Below, piece by piece: positions 1-10,284 of a DNA stretch of 29,135 nucleotides; within the stretch, counting starts at the first letter, position 1; every line of letters starts with the position of its first letter. A program made the translations under genes and the position numbers. The notes beneath the pieces were generated by a model, which saw only the letters and a program-made list of their open reading frames with translations, ran no database searches and was not told the DNA's origin. The DNA is from Plantago elongata (lineage: Eukaryota > Streptophyta > Magnoliopsida > Lamiales > Plantaginaceae). The stretch is taken from the NCBI GenBank assembly GCA_036897095.1, contig JAYMSP010001756.1:1-29135 (forward strand), written 5' to 3'.

Positions 1-334
1 CGTCTAGTCTTTTACCTTTGACGTTATCTAGACCAACATCCTCCGGCGATGTTTGGTAGAATCATCTCATTCGAATTTTAACGATTTCACCGGATTTTTG
101 TACGATTTCACCAAATTATTCAAATCCATAAAAAATAAAGTAAACCGATCAATATGTTCGTGGTTTTTTTTTGTTTTTCATTTGTTATATCGATTCATAT
201 TTTTTTTCCGGTTAGAATTTTAATCAAAAGTGAATATTGACCTTTTATTTTTCATTTTTCGATGATTTTGCGATCTGGTTTTCTAGATCTGAAACTAGAT
301 ACGATATTCGTGCATTGAAATTTTGAATTATTTT
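1..334. other. Leader-like segment, no gene
   Basis: No open reading frame of note is seen. The stretch contains thymine runs and a short block around 270-300 with AGATCTGAAA, which recurs near 2938 just ahead of the second repeat array. I read it as the leader part of a non-autonomous repeat unit whose beginning lies outside the window. Confidence 0.3.
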
Positions 335-1440
335 GCGCACATGGTATCTGGTGTTTTGTTATTGTTTTAAGAAGCATTGATATAATTTTAAGAAATTTTG
401 TTATCGTTTTAAGCGTCTTCGTTATATGGATTCATTTCGGGGTATTTTTTCATCAAAATCAATTCGAAATGAAATTTTACTTACTAATTTTCATTTTTCT
501 TTAATTTTAGGTACTATTGTTTTCAGAATTGAAATTCATACAGAAAATTCGAATCATTTCGTAATCATATTATTTCGTGTTTTGTTATGGTTTAAAAGAC
601 ATTCTCATGGTTGTAAAAGCTAGTGTGATAGTTTCAAGCATTGTTGTAATGTTTTCAATTTGTACTATATATTTCTATCTAATATAATTTTAACGATTCC
701 GTTATATTTTAAAGATTTATCATTGTATTTTTAAGCAACAATATTAGTGTTTAAATTAGCTAATGATGAGGAAATATTTAAGACTTGATATTTAATATGT
801 ACTTTGGTATAGTTTTATGAGGCACTATTATGGACTTAAGATCTACAGTCTAAACTCTATACAGTCATATCGTCGAGAACAGAAAAATTATTACTATAGA
901 GAGTTTATTTCTAAATAGAGATTTTTTTAAGCGTTTATGCAAAAGTTGGGACAGCAAACTTTTATGATTATAGAAAGTTTATTCGTGTATAGAATATACC
1001 TATAGGGAGTTTATAATATACATATGTAGTTATAAGCAAGAATGTTGTTATTTTTAGTTTGTATTGCACGTTCATCTTGTGTTATTGTTTTAAAAAATAT
1101 TGTGATATATTTAAGATGCACCACTATAGTTTAAAACTTTGGTATTACTATTTTTAGTGTGTTGCATGTTCCTGTCTTGTTGTAGTTATAAGTGTCATTA
1201 TTATTGTTTTAAGAAACATCATTATAGTCTTACGTATTATTTTATTATTTTTAGCTTGTATTTCATATTCTCGATTTGTTATAGTTTTAAAAGACATTGT
1301 TATAGTTGTAAGAGACACTGTTATTATTTTAAACATTTAATGTTACTTTTTTTTCTCTAACTTTTGTTTTGTGTATCTACTCTGTTATTGTTTTAAGTAA
1401 GAATGTTATAGTTTTATTATAAGTTTTTAAGTTTTAATCA
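335..1440 (+). repeat. Degenerate T-rich minisatellite-like array
   Basis: A motif of the form TGTTATNGTTTTAAG, usually followed by a short A/C/G-containing spacer, recurs irregularly. Clear copies lie near 357, 400, 583, 1080, 1200, 1278, 1300, 1320 and 1384. Spacing is uneven and copies differ at many positions, so this is an old, eroded array. Short open frames here encode only F/Y/C/K-rich low-complexity peptides and are not genes. The array ends at a CAG followed by a short segment that resembles the segment ending the array at 2940-3912. Confidence 0.5.
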
Positions 1441-2530
1441 AATTAGTAAATGTTTTAAACAGGTATTGATGATAACATCAAGTTTGATGATAAGTTTCTC
1501 AACAATGTCACTGTAGTATTGAAGCAACAAAGAGGCAGGTAGTCAAAGTTCACCAATTCGATTTGAATTGCATATAAAAACACCGATTGAACGTTTTGTA
1601 ATGTTTTTTCTTATTGAAATAGATATTTTATACCTTTGGATGACTGAATGTTGCAATAGTGTAATAAATGAATTGCAAATAAGCTTATTTTAAGCTTGTT
1701 TATTAATATGTTAATAGCATATATATTTTTTAAACTTGTTTAATGGCGTTTTATTGATATTAGAATGTCACTTAAAATTATAACAAGCCATTTTGAAACT
1801 ATCATGTAGCTCCTTAAGACCATCACACTATCTATTAAAAGAAAATAACAAAAGAGGTTAATACTCTCATTGAAACATATAATACCGACGCATTAAAACA
1901 ATCACATTATCTCATAAATACTTAACATATTACATTAAAACTATAACCGTAATTTTCAATGCTAACAACTTAAAACCATAACATAATTTATTAAAGTCAT
2001 AATGAAAACTGTTTGTTTCAACGGTTTTTTAGAAACTCGGCCAATCAGACTGTTAAAATCAATAAACCGTGGAAAATAATACCTGCTGAGCAAACTAATC
2101 AACTCTAGATATGAAAATTTTGTATTGTGAACCATGTCGTGAAATAATCATAAGAGTAACAACAAAAGATCACTAATATTAGTTCTTGCGTTCTCTATAA
2201 TTATCAGAATTAAACTGATCTTAACCGTTGATGCGGATAACAGTCTAGAACGATATGTTATCAATCTGCTCTCTAAACCTTAGCGTGGTCTGGTGGCTTA
2301 TCAACCGTGAATTGATTTTAGAAAATGGCCTATAGGCAAAAAAAATGCATAAAATCAAATTTTGAGTTAGATTTTTATTTTGATAAATTAGTTATATAAT
2401 ATATCTCAGGTGAGTTTTAGGAGAGACCACCTTTAGAGAAAAACTTATAAGACTAACTTTCATTAATTATACAATTACCCCAAACTAAAATTTAGTTACT
2501 AAAACTATCCCAACTCAACCAAAGGCAAAA
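1441..2530. other. 3' end of first repeat unit, then AT-rich DNA without a gene
   Basis: After ...AAACAG at about 1462 comes a segment (1489-1540) resembling 3915-3980. From about 1800 to 1990 the motif of the preceding array appears on the opposite strand (TTAAAACNATNAC forms), giving a loose large inverted arrangement. No coding region, RNA gene or clear terminal repeat was recognised in the remainder. Confidence 0.3.
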
Positions 2531-2540
2531 AAAGTGAGTC

Positions 2541-2760
2541 AAATCGGGTCAGTATATATACTCAAATCTAAGCCACAAAAATCATAATCCACACAAACCT
2601 AAAAACTAGAAACATCCAATATTTCTCTCTCTAAAAAGGCAAAACGAATTTGTCACCAAAAAATCGATCGGGGAAGCTCAGATTTGCTCGATCTCGTCGG
2701 AAACAACATTCAAGCTTGGAGTTTTCTATGGAATCGAAGATTATTTTGATGTAGTTCATC
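2541..2760 (+). promoter_or_regulatory. Orphan promoter-like leader
   Basis: A TATA-like AGTATATATACT at 2551-2562 is followed by an A/C-rich stretch, a CT patch (TTTCTCTCTCT) and a leader without a convincing ORF. This composition is typical of plant core promoters and 5' leaders. What follows is the repeat array from 2940, not a gene, so I infer a promoter belonging to a non-autonomous transposable unit. Transcription is not shown by sequence alone. Confidence 0.25.
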
Positions 2761-2939
2761 TCGAAGTTTGCTTTTCTAGCTCGAAATCTTCTCAAACATC
2801 ACCACAGTGGTTATACACTATTCAATCTGGCTTATGGACCTTGTTTACATGTTATTGACGTTTCATTTGACCTGATTTATATGGAAAAATGAATTGATGA
2901 ATAGTATTTTTTGACAATTTTAGTTGAAATTTCGATTTA

Positions 2940-4480
2940 GATCTGAAAATCGTGTAACTGATTTTTCAAATGTTCTAACTAATTTGTGTTATGTTTTGGC
3001 TAATTTTCTGTAATGTTCTTGCTTATATGTCGGATGTCGAACAAAACGTAGTATGCAAATATATGCTTGAAAATTGGTGTTTCCACTATGATATTGTTAT
3101 ATATGCATCGATCTACTCAAACTATGTCCGTATGTAAGTTTCAACAATGTTCTCATTCAAATTTTAATTGATTAAATAATTTTTTCCCACAGTAGAAGTT
3201 GAAATATGAAAAATTGCATAAAAAATTTCTAGCTTTTATGCACAGTGTTGTGGCTTATAATACATATAATGTTATATGTGATATGTAGTATGTAATACGT
3301 GTAATATTGCTAATAATATGTGTTATGTGTTATCTACAACGTTCTACATTATTTGTGTAATGTGTTTACCGTATCTCTGTAATGTTTTTGTAAATATGCA
3401 GTGCGCAACCTACATCAATGTGTTATATGTTGTCTACAATGTTCTACGTTATTTGTTCAATGTTCTATGTTATTTGTGCAATGTTCTAAATCTATCTTCG
3501 TAATGTTTTTATGATTGTGCAATGTACAATGTTACATCAATGTTCTATTCGTTTTCTACAATTTTGTATGTTATAAGCGTAATGTTATTGACATATCTTT
3601 GTAATGTTTTCGTAAATCAACTGTTTCATTAATGTTCTCACGTAATGTCTATAATTTTCTGCGTTATTATCGTAATGTTCTTCCCGTATCTATACAATGT
3701 TCTTGATTGATTTCTGTAATGCTCGTTAACACATGGAGAATACAATGTAAAAATATGCTACGTTATTTGTGTAATGTGCTATAATATTCAATGTTCCTCA
3801 CTCATATATGTGTTTATTTGCATTATCTCAGATAACATGTCATATTTCACAATGTTATTATATATATTACTAATGTTTAAACAATATGATTAATGTTGCG
3901 TTCAATGTTTCAGGTGATAAATGTTTCTTCAATTACGTCAATGTGGACTGCATGTATTATAAGTGAAACAACAAAAAACACTGAAAAATGTACTTGACCT
4001 TGACTACACTAAAATGAAAGGAAAAAAAAAGTTAAAAAAATACAAAGTTGATAACAAATTCAAGGGGGAAAAGTCAATCACCACTTAATTTGGAGACAAC
4101 TATCCAAATGAGCATATGATGTTATAAACATGTTGTCATGTTATACTTGAGAATGAATGTTATTCAATATTATTGGATATTGAATATGCCATGATGTAAT
4201 TGAATGCTACAAATGTTATGTTTGATGTAATGTTATGTAATTTTACTCCTTATCTTCGTGATGTTATTAATTGTAACACCAGTTTAACCATAAATATTCT
4301 TAATTATATTGTTAATGTTCTTGTTTATATATTAAATGTTCATTCAATAATATGATGAACTATATAACTTAATATTGAATATGTCATAATGTAATTGAAT
4401 ATATGTGTGATTTCATTGGAATGTTTTTAATTATAATTCAAATGTTCCTCTTTATTGGGGTAATGTTTCTTAACTATTTA
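2940..4480 (+). repeat. Degenerate AATGTT-rich minisatellite-like array
   Basis: AATGTTCT, GTAATGTTT, CAATGTTCT and similar words recur dozens of times, often separated by TACGTTATTTGT-like spacers (for example 3330-3500). Periods of about 20-35 bases are irregular. A CAG at about 3912 opens a short segment similar to the end of the first array, after which weaker AATGTT copies continue to about 4480. ORFs in this stretch are low-complexity and not supported as genes. Confidence 0.5.
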
Positions 4481-4860
4481 AGTAATGTTTTAATCAAAAT
4501 TGATAATTGACCTGCGAAATGAATTGACCCAAACCAATGATCCGCTAAATGAATCAAACCAACCAAGTGACCCGTGAAAATGTAAATGAGTGTGGTAAAC
4601 TACAAATAAATTCATTTTTATTGTCTCTCTATAAATATGGTATTTTTTAAAACTTTGTGATCTCAGAAAATTTGCTCTTATATATACACAAAATAAAAGA
4701 ACTAATTTGTTTCTCAAATCTTTATTATAATAATGCCTCTTCCAATATTTTGTGGTTCTAGAAATAGATTATTGAATATAGACAATAAAATAACTCAATT
4801 TTTATGAAAAAATTCTTATCAAAAACCTTTTGACATTAAATTTTGTAAAAGAAAGATTCA
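4481..4860. other. AT-rich DNA, no gene seen
   Basis: The segment contains short imperfect repeats of TGACCCG and AATGAATTGACC type (4500-4585) and a TATAAATA word near 4630. No coding sequence or terminal repeat was recognised. Confidence 0.3.
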
Positions 4861-5143
4861 CATGTGTTAATTTAATTACACGACGGGTTGAATAATTGAG
4901 GACACGAACTCCTCATTTACACCGCCCCTCTTTCGTCTCCTCCTCCTCCTCCATTGACTTTTAATATTCACAGACTCCCAGTCCCATACATACACACAGA
5001 TAGATCAGAAAACAGAAGAGAAAACTCTCTCTTCCTTTCTCTATCTCCTTCAAGTTCAACAATCATTACTTGAATTCGAAACCAGCTCTTCTTGTCTAGT
5101 CTCTACACATACTCACCGGAAATCAAACAAACAAACAAACAAA
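4861..5143 (+). promoter_or_regulatory. Proximal promoter and 5' leader of the PRA1 gene
   Basis: Upstream of the ATG at 5144 the DNA changes from AT-rich to pyrimidine-rich, with a (TCC)n tract near 4937-4952 and CT patches (CTCTCTCTTCC) near 5023-5050. It ends in CAAACAAACAAACAAACAAA directly before the start codon. CT-rich patches and CAA/ACAAA leaders are common around plant transcription and translation starts. No convincing TATA box was found, so this may be a TATA-less (Y-patch) promoter. The transcription start is inferred to lie between about 4960 and 5060. Confidence 0.5.
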
Positions 5144-5683
5144 ATGACGACTACCTACGGTACCATACCAACCTCATCCTCTGGACCAATCAACCCCGAC
5201 TACATGACACGCGCCAAGGACCGTCTCAAAGCCGGTCTCGGCACGCGCCGCCCATGGCGTCAGATGCTCGACTACCACTGCCTCTCCCTCCCCCGCTCCT
5301 TCAACGACGCCTTCACGCGCTTCAAAACCAACTTCTCCTACTTCCTCATGAACTACGCCCTCATCGTCCTCCTGGTCCTCTTCCTCAGCCTCATCTACCA
5401 CCCGATCTCGCTCCTGGTCTTCGCCGCCATGATGGCGCTTTGGGTCTTCCTCTATTTCCTGCGTGACCAGCCGCTTGTGATCTTCAATCGGACGATTAGC
5501 GATCGGACTGTGCTCATTCTGCTATCGATTGCTACTGTTGTTGTGCTTATGTTTACTCATGCGATCATCGAGATACTTTCGGCTTTGGCCGTGGGGTTTG
5601 TGCTCGTGGTGGTTCATGGTGTGGTCAGGAAGACTGATGATTTGGGAGGTGGAGATGAAGAAGAGGGGTTTGTGGGGTCTTAG
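5144..5683 (+). CDS. PRA1.F: PRA1 family protein, clade F-like
   Basis: This intronless 179-residue protein has the plant PRA1 (prenylated Rab acceptor) layout: a polar N-terminus, the conserved basic RRPW motif (35-38), a hydrophobic pair at about 66-86 and 88-106 ending in FLRDQPL (105-111), a polar loop with SDRTVL (119-124), a second hydrophobic pair at about 122-140 and 141-161, and an acidic tail (DDLGGGDEEE, 165-174). The family consists of small membrane proteins of the ER, Golgi and endosomal pathway that interact with Rab GTPases and affect vesicle trafficking. Acidic C-terminal residues are thought to help ER exit. The opening YGTIPTSS and overall motif order resemble Arabidopsis PRA1.F members; the clade call comes from memory of those proteins, not a tree. 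The ATG at 5144 is chosen because it gives the full-length domain and follows an A-rich leader. The first part of the gene is markedly C-rich at third positions, and this fades after about 5455. Confidence 0.93.
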   Translation: MTTTYGTIPTSSSGPINPDYMTRAKDRLKAGLGTRRPWRQMLDYHCLSLPRSFNDAFTRFKTNFSYFLMNYALIVLLVLFLSLIYHPISLLVFAAMMALWVFLYFLRDQPLVIFNRTISDRTVLILLSIATVVVLMFTHAIIEILSALAVGFVLVVVHGVVRKTDDLGGGDEEEGFVGS

Positions 5684-5710
5684 ATTGAATTTAATTCAAT
5701 TTGTTGTATA

Positions 5711-5740
5711 ATTTTCAGCTTTGGGTGAAAAACTGAAAAT
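5711..5740 (+). other. Hairpin in the PRA1 3' UTR
   Basis: ATTTTCAG at 5711-5718 and CTGAAAAT at 5733-5740 form a perfect 8-bp stem with a 14-base loop, 28 bases after the stop codon. No canonical AATAAA lies close by, so the poly(A) site could not be placed. The hairpin may have no function. Confidence 0.4.
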
Positions 5741-6700
5741 CAAATTATCTTGATTGATTCATCATCACTTGATTGATTATTTCTTGTCTATTGTTTGTCG
5801 TTGTGTTTTAGTCACTGTATTACATATCGCTGGTGAAATTTGTAACTGTTATGCTGTACGTGTAAGATTTGTGTTTACTTTGGTTGATTAATCCATCCTC
5901 TATCCATTTTTCAGTCAAGTTCAATCAATGGTGTTCCAAAATGTTGACTATTTTCACTTGTTTTTCTTTACTTGTTCATAATTCTGTTTTAAACATTATT
6001 TTTCAGTTAATATCTCATCCAAATAGTGTTAGTTTTCACGAATATCTCATCCAATCTTTTTATCTGGGTTCCAACTTCAACTCTATGGGAGAGCTTCCTG
6101 TTTCCATGAAAGGAAGTTAGTCAATGCGATTGGTGTTAGATCGAGAGTATGATTTTAAATATTATGAATAATCACATTATTTTAAAGAAAAAATAGTAAA
6201 ATAAAAAGTAATTTTTATACGATTGATTTTAATATAGGAGATGTTAATCTCAATTTAACGTTACTTTTTAATTGTGCATAAATGATAGTTTGATTTTAGT
6301 CCATGTGTGAGAGAGATGTGTCATTTTCAGCAGAGCTGTTTTATTTCAATAATTTGACGATTCGTGTTTCATTTTGCTCTTTCCTTTGTATTTCATAACT
6401 CATTTCCTATTAACAGATTTTATTATTGTTGGAATAGAGTATTTGGAAGTTGTGAGTGGAAGTCTCTGAAGATATGAATATCATGGCCTGTTGTTCTAGA
6501 GTTAAATTTCTTTTTTTCTTTTTTTCATAGGTAAAATATTATTAGATAATAGCAATTACTAATTAGTACAAGATGTGGCATGAATCTTCTCTTGGTGTCT
6601 TTGAGCTCAGTCAATAAATCGTTGGGACCTTTTCATGAACTCTTCAACCCTCAACTTACCGATAAATTCTATATATAATTAAGGAAGTTTAAATTCGAAG
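5741..6700. other. PRA1 3' flank and intergenic DNA, no gene seen
   Basis: AT-rich sequence. An 83-codon open frame at 5869-6120 has no recognisable domain and begins inside the likely 3' UTR, so it is not called. No tandem or inverted repeat of note was seen. Confidence 0.35.
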
Positions 6701-6714
6701 AAATTGGAGAAAAC

Positions 6715-6990
6715 TGCCAAAAAAATGTGCCTTAACTTGTTTCAGGCAGTCCTCACCTTAGGAGATCTTTCTCACGGCGGCCTGGAAAGTAATTTTCAGC
6801 TTTTGACTTTGGGACCGCGGTGAACTTCATCCTCACCGTGGTGAGCTTTCCTTGGGCATCTAAACGTTAGATTTTGGACATGGTTCCTTCTTAAAAGTTG
6901 TAGCTCTTGATATTCTCGACGCATAGACACCAAGATCATGTCGATTGGAGTTCATATGAGAAAGTTATGACCAAAATACTAAAGTTGATC
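6715..6990. repeat. Dispersed-repeat-like segment with CCGCGGTGA words
   Basis: This less AT-rich block contains several related words built on TCACCGCGGTGA (TCCTCACCTTAGGAG near 6750, GACCGCGGTGAAC near 6812, CCTCACCGTGGTGAGC near 6830). They are followed by a stretch around 6885-6975 (AAAAGTTGTAGCTCTTGA, then CATATGAGAAAGTTATGACC) of a kind that recurs in many plant retroelement remnants. That recurrence is a recollection and was not searched. No ORF is present. Confidence 0.35.
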
Positions 6991-7053
6991 TATTTTGTGT
7001 ACACATTGTATTATTGATAAAAATTTCAAAATAATTTGCAATGTTAGAGACGG

Positions 7054-7739
7054 GTAAGTATTTGTCTCTAATTTAGAGGTTTTTTATATAAAAAAAAATG
7101 TTAAATTCCTCGCTAAATTGTGAATCCCGTCACTGAATTGATGCATACTCATAAGATAGATTTTGATGCATGTTTAAAATCAAACATATCTATGTGAACA
7201 TTGCAATTTCCACTCTCAAATTTATTTGGAGCTAAAGACAAGCAACTTTGTAATGACTTTGCCTCTTGTTCCCACAGACAACACCAACGCTTGTGCCTCT
7301 CTTTGCTGGTTCTTTTTCTCCAACAAAGTGGACATGATGTAGTTAAACCAATAACCTGCCAATTACAAACATCAGTATGCGGACATATTAATTATGGGGA
7401 AAGGAAAGATGCTAAATCCTCTAGAAGAAAACCAGAAAAAGATTACAAGACGGCGGATAAAAGTCTACAGAGTTCTTCTCCCCACACTCAACTTTTGTAG
7501 TCAATCCGCTAAGATATGGCAACGGTTGACAAATGAGTCCGTCGAAGGGATACTTCACAGGATTTTCCCTCCGTCTTGTGGGTACGTCACCCAATTTTAT
7601 AGCAAGGTTTCGTTTTGGATATGTAATAGTAAGTATTCGTCTCTAATATAGAGGTTTTTATATTAAAAATATGTATAATTCGTTGCTAAATTGTGAATTC
7701 CGTCACTAAATTATTATATATTCATAAGATAAATTTTGA
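7054..7739. mobile_element. Small element flanked by ~112-bp direct repeats (TRIM-like)
   Basis: The segment 7054-7165 recurs as a direct repeat at 7629-7739 with roughly 80% identity by eye. Both copies start GTAAGTATT, pass through GCTAAATTGTGAAT and CCGTCACT, and end at ATTTTGA. The 463-bp interior has no long ORF. Short direct terminal repeats around a small interior fit a terminal-repeat retrotransposon in miniature, but the repeats do not show clean TG...CA ends and I see no primer-binding site after the left copy. A local duplication is the alternative. Near 7225-7263 the interior resembles the copia reverse-transcriptase segment at 22771-22812. Confidence 0.4.
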
Positions 7740-8076
7740 GGTACTTGTTATAAAATGTTGGTAATAAATTGAATAGTTATACTCTGTTAAAACGTTGAGT
7801 AGTATATTAGTAGGGTAAAGATTGGAATCTTGGCAACCATTTCAATTTGTGATCATCCCGATTAAAATGGTGTTAGTTTTTTTCTGCTGAATGTGTTGAT
7901 GTTTAAACATTTGGGAGCACACTACAATTGCGCACACGGACTGACGCAGGATCTGGAATTGGGGAAGTGAAAGTATATATATGACGTATTTGTTAGGATT
8001 CGGGTGGGTCAGATCCGATTTTCAAAAAAGTAACATATTATTTATTTGTTCAAATTCAGAGGGTGAGAGTGTGTAA
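7740..8076. other. Intergenic DNA, no gene seen
   Basis: AT-rich sequence with no long ORF, repeat or regulatory signal that I can support. Confidence 0.3.
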
Positions 8077-8754
8077 GGTGTTTATCGAACTGAACGAATT
8101 GAACATAGTAGCTTATCGAACATTTGTTCGTCAAGAATTTAAGTTTTCGTGTTCGTTCGTCGAACAACTCTTTCACTTGTTTACGTTCAGTTTGTTAAGA
8201 TTTTCGTTTGTTTGTGTTTATTTGTTAGTATTCGTTAAACTTTTATTCGCGAACAGTTTAGTTCGTTTGTTTGTTAAGGTCCTATTCGCGAACAATTTAT
8301 TCGTTGTTAAAATCCTGACAATCAAGAAAAAAATTATAAAAATAGAATAAAAGGTCCCTAAACAAATCTTAAATTAAGACGAATAAAAATTATAAAAATA
8401 GAGTAAAAGGTCCCTAATAAAAGGTAAATATCATGATTTCACATAATATCATATATTTATCCTACGAATAATATAAATTAAGACGAGTTACAAATTTACA
8501 ATTATCCAAATTGAGTGAGATGTATTACTATATTATATTACTTACTATATTATTTAAATAAAATATATATCTATTATGTGTATATATATTGTTGACGAAC
8601 AGTTCGCGAACTACCGAATAATAAATTTCGTGTTAGTGTTCGTTTGTTACGAATATATTCGCGAACAATTTGAACAAGTCAAATATCAAACAAGAACTGC
8701 GCGTTGACTGGAATTTTCGTGAAATTTTTACGAACGTTTAGTTCGCTAAACACC
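8077..8754. mobile_element. MITE-like element with GGTGTTTANCGAAC termini
   Basis: The left end (8077-8096: GGTGTTTATCGAACTGAACG) and the reverse complement of the right end (8735-8754) match at 18 of 20 bases. The interior is filled with palindromic ATTCGCGAACA and TTCGTTTGTT words near both ends (8100-8310 and 8590-8740). It also has a 56-bp-period direct repeat at about 8330-8420, marked by AATAGANTAAAAGGTCCC. No coding capacity is present. The length and architecture fit a non-autonomous DNA transposon, possibly hAT-type. A clean 8-bp target duplication was not found, so the class is a guess. Confidence 0.6.
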
Positions 8755-9130
8755 CCATTTTAGGGTGGGGGAGCAAGTTGTTTGTTGTCTGAAATTTTAT
8801 GGAGGAGATATGTGCAATAATTACCTAAATTCCCCAACATTCCTTTAGGGGATGATACTGATCTCCAAATGCCAATGTTGCAGGTTTAGAGAAACAATTC
8901 ACCATGTTCTTTAGTGTGTCATGTTTTAGTGTGTTGTTTAACATGCGACTACCAACTAGTCTTGAGCCTTTTTGAGTGGTCATGCATAAGAAGAGATCCT
9001 TCACTTGAGGCATGTTGCTTTATCCATATTGATGGACTTGTTGGTTGTTTTTCCATTCACTTGGTTGTGGAATTTGGCACTAGATTGTAGTCAAGTGACG
9101 CCCTTAAAATTTTAAGATAAGCCCTCGGAA
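8755..9130. other. Intergenic DNA with an unassigned minus-strand ORF
   Basis: A 62-codon open frame on the minus strand (8825-9013) is not low-complexity, but it matches no family I recognise and has no conserved motif. It may be a gene fragment or chance. Nothing else was seen. Confidence 0.25.
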
Positions 9131-9143
9131 GAAACTTAGGGGC

Positions 9144-9376
9144 TGATTGACGTGCGATTTAAATACCCCGATTTAAATGCCTGAATAGTGACCGGCATTT
9201 TAGTGAGATTGTTAAAATTGTGTTTGGTATAGAATTGTAATTGAATATTGTATTATAGGTTGTTGCAAAATGCTTGGAACTGTAGAAGCATTTGAGTTTT
9301 TGACATTTTAGTACTACGTTAAACGTAAAATCTTGGAATAGCATCGAAATGAGCATTTAAATGCTACTCCAATCAT
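9144..9376. mobile_element. Possible small MITE with TGATTG...ATTTAAAT ends
   Basis: TGATTGACGTGCGATTTAAA at 9144 onward resembles the reverse complement of the stretch ending near 9376 (TGATTGGAGTAGCATTTAAA). Both are followed by ATTTAAATGC-like words. No coding capacity is present. Target duplication and exact ends are unresolved. Confidence 0.25.
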
Positions 9377-9385
9377 TAATGTGGT

Positions 9386-9730
9386 TGAGTAAGGCGATAA
9401 TCTGAGACCAAGGACAACTAAGGCCATGTGCGGGCTGCGCATTCACACAGGCCCCTCAGAACTAGCTACAGCGATCAATTAGATGACACCTGTAGACTTA
9501 CAGTTAACTAGTACTCTTAGTCCTTAGGATATTTTCAGCATATAAATATTTTTCATTTTGACATTTACCCTCCTCTGCCCCATAAAAGTCTTTTCATTTG
9601 GATCGTTTAATAGAATCTTCTAATTTTCATTTTTAGCAATGTTACCTTCGACCCCAACATGACTAAAAAGTTTCTACATAATTAATACACTCATACTTAC
9701 AACATTCTCGTTCCATTATTTTTCTTTTAC
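9386..9730. other. Intergenic DNA left of the Mutator-like element
   Basis: No ORF or repeat is supported. A less AT-rich patch at 9420-9510 was not recognised. Confidence 0.3.
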
Positions 9731-9800
9731 TCCCAATTTAAATGATAATGTTAAACGCATGACACATTTTATTAAACGCTTGATATTTTTAAAAATTTAT
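9731..9800 (+). repeat. Left terminal inverted repeat of the MULE
   Basis: The core CACATTTTATTAAACGCTTG (9763-9782) continues as ATATTTTT and matches the complement of the right end, where the same word reads CACATTTTACTAAACGCATG. An internal echo, TTAAACGCATGA, lies at 9751-9762. Similarity outward is weaker (CCCANNTTAAAT near 9732-9742). Confidence 0.75.
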
Positions 9801-10062
9801 CCAAAGAGCCCAAAGTTTAATAATTTATAAAAGAATCTAATTATTTTCAAAGTTCACTAAAACTACTTAATTACTTAATTATATAGAGTTATAATTTTAA
9901 ACTTCAAAAACATAATCTAAACATAAATTCAAACATGAACGGAGAGTATGAATGCTATGATGAAGTAAGTCTTTTTTTTACTTTTTTTATATAAATTTAT
10001 CGAATTCCTGTAAAATTTACTTGAATCCGATAAACCTAAACGACAAGCCACAAACTGTTTAT

Positions 10063-10082
10063 GGCCTGCCGATTAGCAGGCC
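10063..10082. repeat. Subterminal palindrome GGCCTGC...GCAGGCC
   Basis: A perfect 7-bp stem (10063-10069 with 10076-10082) with a 6-base loop lies within the first intron of the transposase gene. Two further CCTGCC words follow at about 10111 and 10131. A related GCC/CTGCCAGG patch lies near 15730 inside the other end. These could be subterminal transposase-binding sites, which is inference only. Confidence 0.35.
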
Positions 10083-10284
10083 GCAACCTTGTTCTCGCCT
10101 GCCAAACCAGCTTGTGTCCTGCCATACGACTACGTTTTTTTTAATTGTATAATTTTATGAGAAATAATAATTATCTTTTATGAATTGCTTTTTCAGGAAG
10201 ATTATTTTTATATGCACCAGGATCACGATCTCGATCTTTTAGGTGGTGACCCGAATGATGATAGTAGTGATGTTTCGAAGAATG

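Noticed and set aside
1139..1360. 73-codon F/Y/C-rich ORF and its minus-strand partner
   Set aside because: Low-complexity readings of the T-rich degenerate repeat array. The same applies to the ORF at 3318-3503.
5092..5466. 124-codon plus-strand frame overlapping PRA1
   Set aside because: It starts without an ATG and is a proline/leucine-rich shadow of the C-rich first half of the PRA1 gene.
7201..7651. Overlapping 99- and 85-codon ORFs
   Set aside because: Apart from the short copia-RT-like word near 7225-7263, neither frame has a recognisable domain, and one runs into the terminal direct repeat.
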